Under the pieces are notes generated by a model, which saw nothing but the letters and a program-made list of their open reading frames with translations, was not told the origin of the DNA and did not search any database. A program made the translations under genes and the position numbers. A stretch of DNA of 64,000 nucleotides from positions 7,149,751-7,213,750 of the forward strand of contig NC_079898.1 in NCBI RefSeq assembly GCF_024868665.1, written 5' to 3'. Shown piece after piece: positions 51,201 through 60,200 of the stretch; the stretch's first letter is position 1; each line of letters begins with the position of its first letter. This stretch comes from Triplophysa rosa (lineage: Eukaryota > Chordata > Actinopteri > Cypriniformes > Nemacheilidae).

Positions 51201-54200
51201 TAATCAAACACGCATCTATAATAAGTTGTTTTAGGAATCTCTTATCATTCTTTGGTGGCTTGTGAAATTATCTCGAGAGTAATTTAACATGACTGGGAAA
51301 CTTTAGATGGTGGATTTCAGAATGAGACACAGACTCTTAATCATATCCGACCGCCGCATGCGTGTAAGAGGACAGCTTTAGCTCATAAAGAATTGTGTGT
51401 GTTTTCAATTAAATTCCAGTGGCGCCTTCATGCCGAAATCTCATGACCCCCGCTTTACCAGCTTTACCAATCACAGGTGAAATTCTTGTCTGTAATCTCT
51501 GGTAGCGGGGATTATCCCTGCCGTCCTGTTCCTCCTCATACAGTGTTCTCAGGACACCATCCCAGTTTTATCAGCTTCATCTCTCCAAATACAATCAGCG
51601 TACAGGAAATCTGTGTTTAACATTTACAACAGCGTTTTCTGAAAGACTATTATAAAACGGACAGTTCAGGTTCTGGATTCTGATTGGATGAAACACCTGT
51701 TTAGCAGTTATTGTGTGGACTGCGCAGAACTCGCAGACAAAATTCTAGATTATTATTATAGTTTTAAAACCTGCTCTTTTTGTTTCACTTAGTTTTTACT
51801 CTTTAATTTTAATTCATGTCAACCTGTCATAGTTCTTGGTACTTTTGCACGGTTAGTACTTAGTTTTCTTTTTTTTGTTTCAGTGTTAGTTCTTGTTTTT
51901 ATTATAGCACTGCCATATGCATTTGACTAGGGATGCACCGAATGTTCGGCCACCGAATATATTCGGCCGAAAATAGCAAAAAACGCATGTTCGGTATTCG
52001 GCCGAATATGTGAAATGGCCGAATAAATTTTACCGAACATGACTCGAGAAACGATCAACTAGCAACCAGCGCAGAGAGAGAGAGAGAGAGAGACGTGCGC
52101 TTTATTACTGCCGAAAACATTTTGGCAGTGTGTGTGTGGAGCATTTTAAGGTGTCAGAGAAAGACACAGCACGGGACTTGCCGCACGGAAGTAAATTTCC
52201 GAATGAAAGCGTCTTTACCGGTCGGTAACTTGTGTACTTCAGACGGGAGCGGGCTGTCTGACAGTAGCCCCGCCTCTCGCGACATCCTTTGACATCATAC
52301 AGTGGTCGCGCGCACACAGTTCCCTGTACTAAACAACTTGTCAAAGTATGTTCTGTGCATCCCGGCCACGAGTGCACCAGAGAACAGTCAGCTTCTGTGG
52401 GCGGAGTTTGGAGGAGAGACGTGAACTGATATGGTTGTCATTCAGCATCAGTCAGAATTGCTTGCGTTCGATGTTTTTTTTTCTTAAAATCATTTTGCAA
52501 TGTAGCCTATAATAATCCAACAGTTTTAGTTTATTCGTATTTTTAGTTTATAGGCCTAATGTGGAATGACACTTTTTAATGAACTGTTTTGTTGTAGGGG
52601 TACAGAGTAACTTACATTACATTCTTTTACCAGTCAGTTATAGGCCTAATTAATATAGGCTATTAAATTTTTTGTTTTAATGTATTTTGTTTTGCTCAAT
52701 TTTATATTAAGTTGTATTGTATTTTATTGAAAAGCAAGACAAATTTTTAAAAGCAAATTTTGACTATTCAGTTTGTGCAATAGTGAAAAAAATAGCTTAA
52801 TAAATAGAAGAAATGCAAAAACCATGTTCGGTGTTCGGTATTATTCGGCCTTCGGCCAAGTGTTTCACATCATGTTCGGCTTCGGCTTCGGCCAAGAATG
52901 TTAGATTCGGTGCATCCCTACATTTGACAACACTCACAACACACAGAAAATGAAACAAAAGCAAACAGTGTTTTGTTTCTTTTACATATAAATCTGACAG
53001 CTGCCTCTAGTTTAATTGCATGCTTCTTTTTGACAGAATAAAACATTAGTCTAAAGTCAAGCGTGACACATGAATTAAATCATACCACCCGGAATTCATT
53101 AAAAATGTGGAAACTAAAGCCATTTTTATCATTTGTACACATTTATTTTTTAATAAACACCAATTATTTTTCACTGACAGTTCTCGTGTATAATAGCTTT
53201 TGGTTACCAATAATAACCTGAGCAATTCCATGCAAATGTCAACCTTAAGATGAAAAAAAATCTAGTTTTTACCAAATGTTTTCATACTGATAGGTCAGAT
53301 AGGTCAATGGTTGGTGGTTTAAATACCCATCTGAAGTCTCTCAAGGTTTTTAAAGCACTTTTAAATAGGGATGGGCGATAATATATCGTTTGCGATATAC
53401 CGGTAGAAATTCCCCACACGATAGGAATTAGTCTTCCCGCGATATAAACGATAAATTCTAGTTTATGACGTATTTCTTTGTGAGACCCATTCACAGCTCA
53501 TGTGTGAAGCGAAACGGGTATAGGGGAGGGTGGACGTGAAGCTGAGAAAGAGTTTGCACTAAAAGACGAGCTCTAAATCTCGTTTAGTGTTTGGCACTGT
53601 AGATGCATCCGAGTTAATGTTTAGTTTCACTTTCGTTTTATTTAATTCGTTTGTTAAGTATTCGTTGATAGTCATGTTACACCACAACATTTAGTTTGGA
53701 TAAAAGTCTTTATTTGAACATTCGTTAGATGTTATGCGCGGTTGCGCAAATTGTTTAATATGATTTCTTGCCTGTTATATACAGGATGAACGGAGCGTCC
53801 CGTGCGCAGCTCGTGCCCACATGTGCTTTCATAGCGACACAGCGCACACAGCACTGCTGCCTGTTTACATACAGTACAAAATGCGAGTTTGTGTTATGTT
53901 ATTTTAAATACATTTATGAGCGTATAAAAGTATGGATTATTTCATTAGATTTCTTTTATCCGTATTTTTCTGTTCTCTTTCTGTAGCGCGAGTCATAGAC
54001 AGATTCAGTGTATGTTGCTGTGAGAAGAGAAGGTTCACACAGTTCAAGAGAGAGTGATTGACAGCGTGATGCGATCGATCGTTTCCACCCAACAATAGAA
54101 TATATACAGTTTTAGGTATGACATGATGTGTTTATTGAGCTTTAGTTCATTTAACTTTTCTTTACTACAACCTTTTGAAGTCGAATCTCACTATTATATT

Positions 54201-57200
54201 TTATATTTACAAAAATACTGTAGGTATATTTTAGGAGCTGTTTGATTTGGGGTAAGTTTTACTTTTTGATAATATTTGTTTTTCTGAGGGTCTAGACTAC
54301 ATGCAGCTACTATCACTTGACGCAAAAAACAGCGGTGGATGACATTATGGATATATCGTCGTTTTTAACGTTATCGCAACAAATAATTATCGTGATAGAG
54401 TTTTAGGGCCATATCGCCCATCCCTACTTTTTAAGCATAGTTTTCCACTGTCAGGTAAGTGGATTATTACATCCATTACAGTACAAACTGTATGACTCAT
54501 AAATGGGGACATAAAAATGTAAATAAAATAAATATTTCGTGGCCTGTGAGGAGGCATCTCTTCTCCATTTTTTTGGTGTTATGCTTCTGGTTTGCACATT
54601 TTCACAATTCGCACAATTCAAAGAAATCCTACAAAGCGTCCTTATTGTCACCTCCATAACGCATGCATTTTTCTCTTGACATTTTTCTGATGTCTGAACT
54701 CTATTATCGGGGGTTTAGTAAAATATAAACAGATGGTTCAATATATTGGTAATAAATCCATTCTCTGAGATTTCAAGTTTTGACTGAAAATGTCAAACCC
54801 ATAACACTGGAATTGTCTGGTTTTCGTGTCGGGTACTGTATCTTCTGTTGACTGCTGACAAACTGAGTGAACCACTGTATTTCTCTTGGCTGTTTTTCTT
54901 TCTGTTCTTTGCACTCCGCCTTAATACTTCCAGAAATACAGGTTGAAACCTACAAATCTAAGAACTCTAAATGAAATCTCTCGCTCTCTTTCTCTCTCTT
55001 CCCCCTCCCCTCATGCTGCCTTGTGACTTGGGTATTTCACCATCATCCTATTCATCATCATCTTCATCAGGCTGCCATCAGTCAAACCTGGGTCTACGCA
55101 GTTGCGTTTTCGTTCTATTTCTATCTATCCCTTTCCTTCTGTCCATCTCTTCCCTCCGCACATGCACATGTATCACCGTGGTTACCGTTCCCATGACTCA
55201 GTGCATCTGTCTCCTGTCCTCTTTTCCTGCAGTAGATGGCTGTGGGCATGCCGGTGTCTGTGCATGGGGATTGTGGGATAGATGTCATCAAATGTTTGAC
55301 AAAGTGGTTAAAATGCACAACCTTGAAAATGCCAAGAATAGCTGCAATGCAAAATATGCATGTGTGAATTCAAGACTCCCTATTTGTAGGGTTGTTCCAA
55401 ATGTAAGCGATGTCCACAAGGCCATTAGCTAAGATTACAGAGGGTACGTCATTGAAACAACATTACGATTCAGATTAAATCGAAAGTGAGATGACTGGAG
55501 TCACATATGGCAAATCATAAGCAGCAATGGATTGCCGCCTTTAAAATCAAATGCAATGCAAATATGATGCCATCTTACCGCTGTACCTTTCGGACAAAAC
55601 CTTATAACCTTATACTGTATATTATATAACCTTATATACTGTATATTCTGTGAATACAGTATCTAGAATAAAAGATATACTGAATCACGAAACCTTTTAG
55701 AGTGATCTACTATAAGCGACTGTTGGTATTTTAACCACTCGACTACAACTTTGGATGGTTTGTATATGATTTATTATAGCTTAGAACCCTTTTTTAACAC
55801 ATTCTCTACCTCTTTCTATCCCCGTTCCCTGATATCGCCTGACAGTCGTCTGGTGTATGCTGTGCGTTATATTATACTGGCTGCTGCATTGCCCCAGTTT
55901 TATGTGGACTCTGCATCGCGCTCATAGGCTCCCTATCTCTCTTTTATCGGTCCACATTGTCCACTTCAGTCAAACAGGGACCATAAAGATAATTGCTTTG
56001 TTATGGACATGGCAACTTCCAGATGAAGGGTCACAGTTTGTCTCGATGTTCCTCAGCGTATCTCTTAAGAATCGACAGAGCTGAAGTATATCTAGAGTAG
56101 CAGAGCTTTGGGTAATCGTGTTCTCTTGAAAGATTTTTCAAAAGCTTTTGTTCAGTAATTGCAGAACTAAGACATTTCGGCCTTCACGTCACGGCGGAGG
56201 TGTAGTGCCCTCGTATAACACGCGCACCCGGCAATGAAAGACACAAAGTCAGACAGGAGACATTTGGCATGTTAACATGGCTGGCCAAAGTTGATCTTTT
56301 TGTTCGTCTCAACTCGGACAAAAGATGTGAACGATGCACGTGAATGATAACTGTAAAAATTCTTCATGATTTGACTTTTGATGTTACACTGAAAAAAAAT
56401 ACAGTTTGCAGTTGGAAACAACATTACAATTAACAAATAATGTTCCTTTAAGCCCACTTTTGTTAAACATTGGTTTATTAGAGGGCAGAATAATTGGAGA
56501 CGGAGAGAAAGACGCTGATGCTTATTTGCGCTAAGATTCAACAAAATGACTCTTGAATCCTCAGCTCCTTTATTGGTTGGGTTTATCGGATGTGCAGTTA
56601 ATCTCCTTTGCCTCAGCCACATTCCCAAGCTCTACGGATCACCGATTCCTGTTTATTGCCTTATCAGCAATTAAATAAGAATTGAAGGAAAAGTCGACTG
56701 TTTTTGTTTGCAATCCTTGTGTGAATAGCTGTTGATGACTGAGCGAGAAGTTAAACTCCTTCTGACTATGTTTGCAGTGTAAAGTTTATTTTAACATCGT
56801 CTCTTTTTTCCTCAACAGCTCCGTAAAGTGGAAAGAGACAAGAAGACTATGGATCAGGAGATAGTGGAGCTCACAAATAAACTGGTGGATGCCAAAAACA
56901 CTATCGATAAGCTGGAGGAACTGAACGTACGTTTGTGTGTTTGTGTGGTTGAGACGTGTTTGGACTGGAGTTGTCAGTGCTGTGGTGTTTCTGGGATTGA
57001 TGACCACTGGAGCTGAAAATTGAAAGTTGCATGCAGAGGATCTGTGCTAAGCTTCCATAGAAGCCTATTGTTACATCTGTCTGCAAGCCAATCAATGATA
57101 TCTGCCTTCCAAAGGTGCACAGTATCTCCTTAGTCATTTTTGTCTCGTTTTTTTTATTGGTGAATATATTATACATTCACCAATGAACAAAAAGGAGAAA

Positions 57201-60200
57201 ATGACTAAGGAGATGCTTATCAAATGAATAAGGTGCCACAGCTAAACTAACAGTATTGGTTAGTCACAGTAGTATTTATAGTATAATTATTATTGTTAAT
57301 CATTAATTATTAAATTTACTGTTTTACAAGAAAGGCAGAAAAACAATAAAGCGCTTTTTATTCAGGTGCCTAATTACTTGCATTATATTTATCTAGATGC
57401 AAAACGTATTAAAATATCGCAATATGCTCATCGCAGTTGTTTGCAAGAAGTAAATTATTTTAATTGGGTCCGTCAAACGATTATTCATGACTAACTGTAT
57501 GCAAAATAGTTTACATAACATACTTGGGGTGGTGATTATACTGTGTATAAAAATTAATTACATTTGTATATATATTTTTATATATCATTTATATTAATTG
57601 GTTTTACAAGCCTTAAGCGTTATCTACCACATATTGGACTGGACCGTAGAGGACAGATTGGTATTCTGACGATTTGTTTTTAAGATTTGAAGTAAGCCCA
57701 CGAGGAATAACACATCGTCAGAATGCAGGTAGTTTGAAATGGTGCCGCAGGGAACTAATTATAGTACTGGAGAAGCTGATATCTGTCTGTATCGCTGTAT
57801 TTAAACCGTGTGCTTCGTTTCCTTAGACGGATAGTCTGCACATCAATCATAGCTCCTGTCTCAGAGGAACATGTCAGGAGAATCATTCCCTTTTTGGGCA
57901 ATTTTGGTTAAAAGTCCTTTTTTCATTTATGTGGTACCAGTCAAAAGCTTTTTGATTAATATGTTTCGACTGCTAGTGTGTACGCGGTGTCTTTTTTTAT
58001 AGAAAAATGTGTATTTCATATCTCCTTATACGTTTCCTTGTTGTTACTGTGTATCTTTTCCCTCATGCAGGAACGCTATCGGCAGGACTGTAATTTGGCC
58101 GTGCAGCTGTTGAAGTGCAACAAGTCACATTTCAGGAACCACAAGTTTGCTGATGTAAGTAATGGCTTCTGTTCCTCATAGCAATGCTCAAAAGGAATCC
58201 GGGTGTGCAGACGGTGCCACAAAATCAAAGCTCCTGTAGTTCACAAGTAATACACATTTACCCCCTGCGTGTTTATTAGTTCATTTGATTATGCGTGTGT
58301 AGTATTACATTATGTGCTCCATTTAGCACGGAATGACATCCATTTAAATACATCCTACTAAAATCTGAGCCTGTAAGTATAAGGACCTGATAAAAGAGTG
58401 GCTTTTTGTGTAACGGATGTGAGCTTATGATGTTTTTCAGAGAGGATTAGTCAGAGATGGAGATACAGAGAAAGAGACCATGAGAGGAAATAGTCATTTT
58501 GAAAATAGGCCGAGGTTTACAACAGCTATTAAAAAAATTGAGCGTGTATGTTTGAGCACTGCGAGACACGTTTGGTCTTTGGATGTGGACGGTATTGACA
58601 AGACACCTAACTGCGGACACATCTGTCGGTTTGGCCTTGGTATGTGTCCGTGGGGGAAATACAACAGATTGCAGGCTTGATTGACAGCTCTGTGTATACA
58701 GAAACTGAGAGGTATCCTCACACATCTTGACCTCATGGGTATATGAGGATCGAGCACATCAGGACATGAGCACCTGTGGCCTGCTCTCCACGCTCACCTC
58801 CTCTATCAGGCTGTTTGTCTGGGTGGTTTTATTCCGCAAACAGCATTAAATCTTGACTCAAGTGAGAACAATGATGTTTGCACATCTGACATTTGAACTC
58901 CTTGCTGATTCTGAAAGCTTCAATCTGGAACGTTTTTGGTCGAAGTCAAATCAGTGTTCCAATCTGTTTCCTTGTTTCAAACAGATGTGGAGAAATAAAG
59001 GCAAAAATTACGGATTGCATCTTTATGAAGGCAGGAACAGCTCAGAGTAGAGTAGAGAGTAGTACGAAACGGGTCTGAAGTTGCAACTCAAAAAATTATG
59101 CTATGAGGTCATAAATATGTTAATTATGTCATCCAGCGCCAAAGTTCACAAACTCCTAGTGGAAACACTGTTGTATATATTTTAGTTGTTTAACCGTCCC
59201 CACAGTAGCACGTGATGGGCATGCTACGTTAACTGTACACCGTGGCATAATGAATATGTTGAACATCATTGTAAGTTAGGGTTCATGAAGGGGTCATGTT
59301 TAGGAGTGCAGCCTGGACGCATTGATTCTCCCGTGCCCCACACCCAGAGGAAGTGAAGGTTTGTGGGTAAGTGCAGCCTCAGAGGATCGTTACAACATAA
59401 AGCTGAACGGGACTTTGTGGTCTTTTTTCCACAAATCGATATACTGCTTGGCTTCGTCCAAGCATGCCAATCTGTAAAACGACATAAAGGTCCTCATCAT
59501 CTAGCTTTTTTCTTTTAGTCCTCTGTGTCTGTCTTGGCTCTCTTCAGTAATAATCTAATTTGAGGTCAGCTTTTTACTTGCTATTCTTCTGTCCTGTGTC
59601 AGGGCGAAGAGACATTGGGTTGTATTTAATTAAAGGATGCTTTTGATCATGACTGAGATGACCTTCATTGGTGATGTATTGTGGATAGGCCTCACTGAAC
59701 ACCCTGTTCACATCCCAGTGTTCACGGAGTACATGTTGAATTCTTAAAGAATTGCAACTTTTAAGATCACAGAGAGGAGAGGATTTCATCCACAAAGTGT
59801 GAAAGCTACAAGGATATCATAGTAACAGTAGGAGTCCAATTGCCAGAACACCTGTTAACCCCCTTAAAGGAGTAGTTAACCCCCCAAAAAGTATTCTGGC
59901 ACCTTCATGTTGTTCCAAAGCTGTATTACCATAAGCATAAAAAACGAGCAAAATATACTTTTATTTTTTGGCATGTATGTCTTGTCCGAAGACATACGAC
60001 CTGAGGCTGGTTAACATTTAATGTGACCCTAGAAAATGAAATTCAATTCAACAACTCCAAAAAGTTAATGGAAGTAGGTAAAGTGAATCTTGTGACATTT
60101 GTTTCTGTTTTTTGTTTTTGTGGTGTTTTTCAGTTGCCTTACGAGCTACAGGACATGGTGAACAAGCACATGAAGAGCAGCTTGCCTAACAAGACACAGG

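Noticed and set aside
54971..55432. 153-codon plus frame
   Set aside because: Begins in a CT-rich tract, lacks any family motif, has no splice-supported link to tjap1 and lies mid-intron.
60023..60133. Upstream extension of the last-exon frame with its own ATG
   Set aside because: The residues do not resemble TJAP1, and a good acceptor at 60132-60133 joins in phase with the previous exon.
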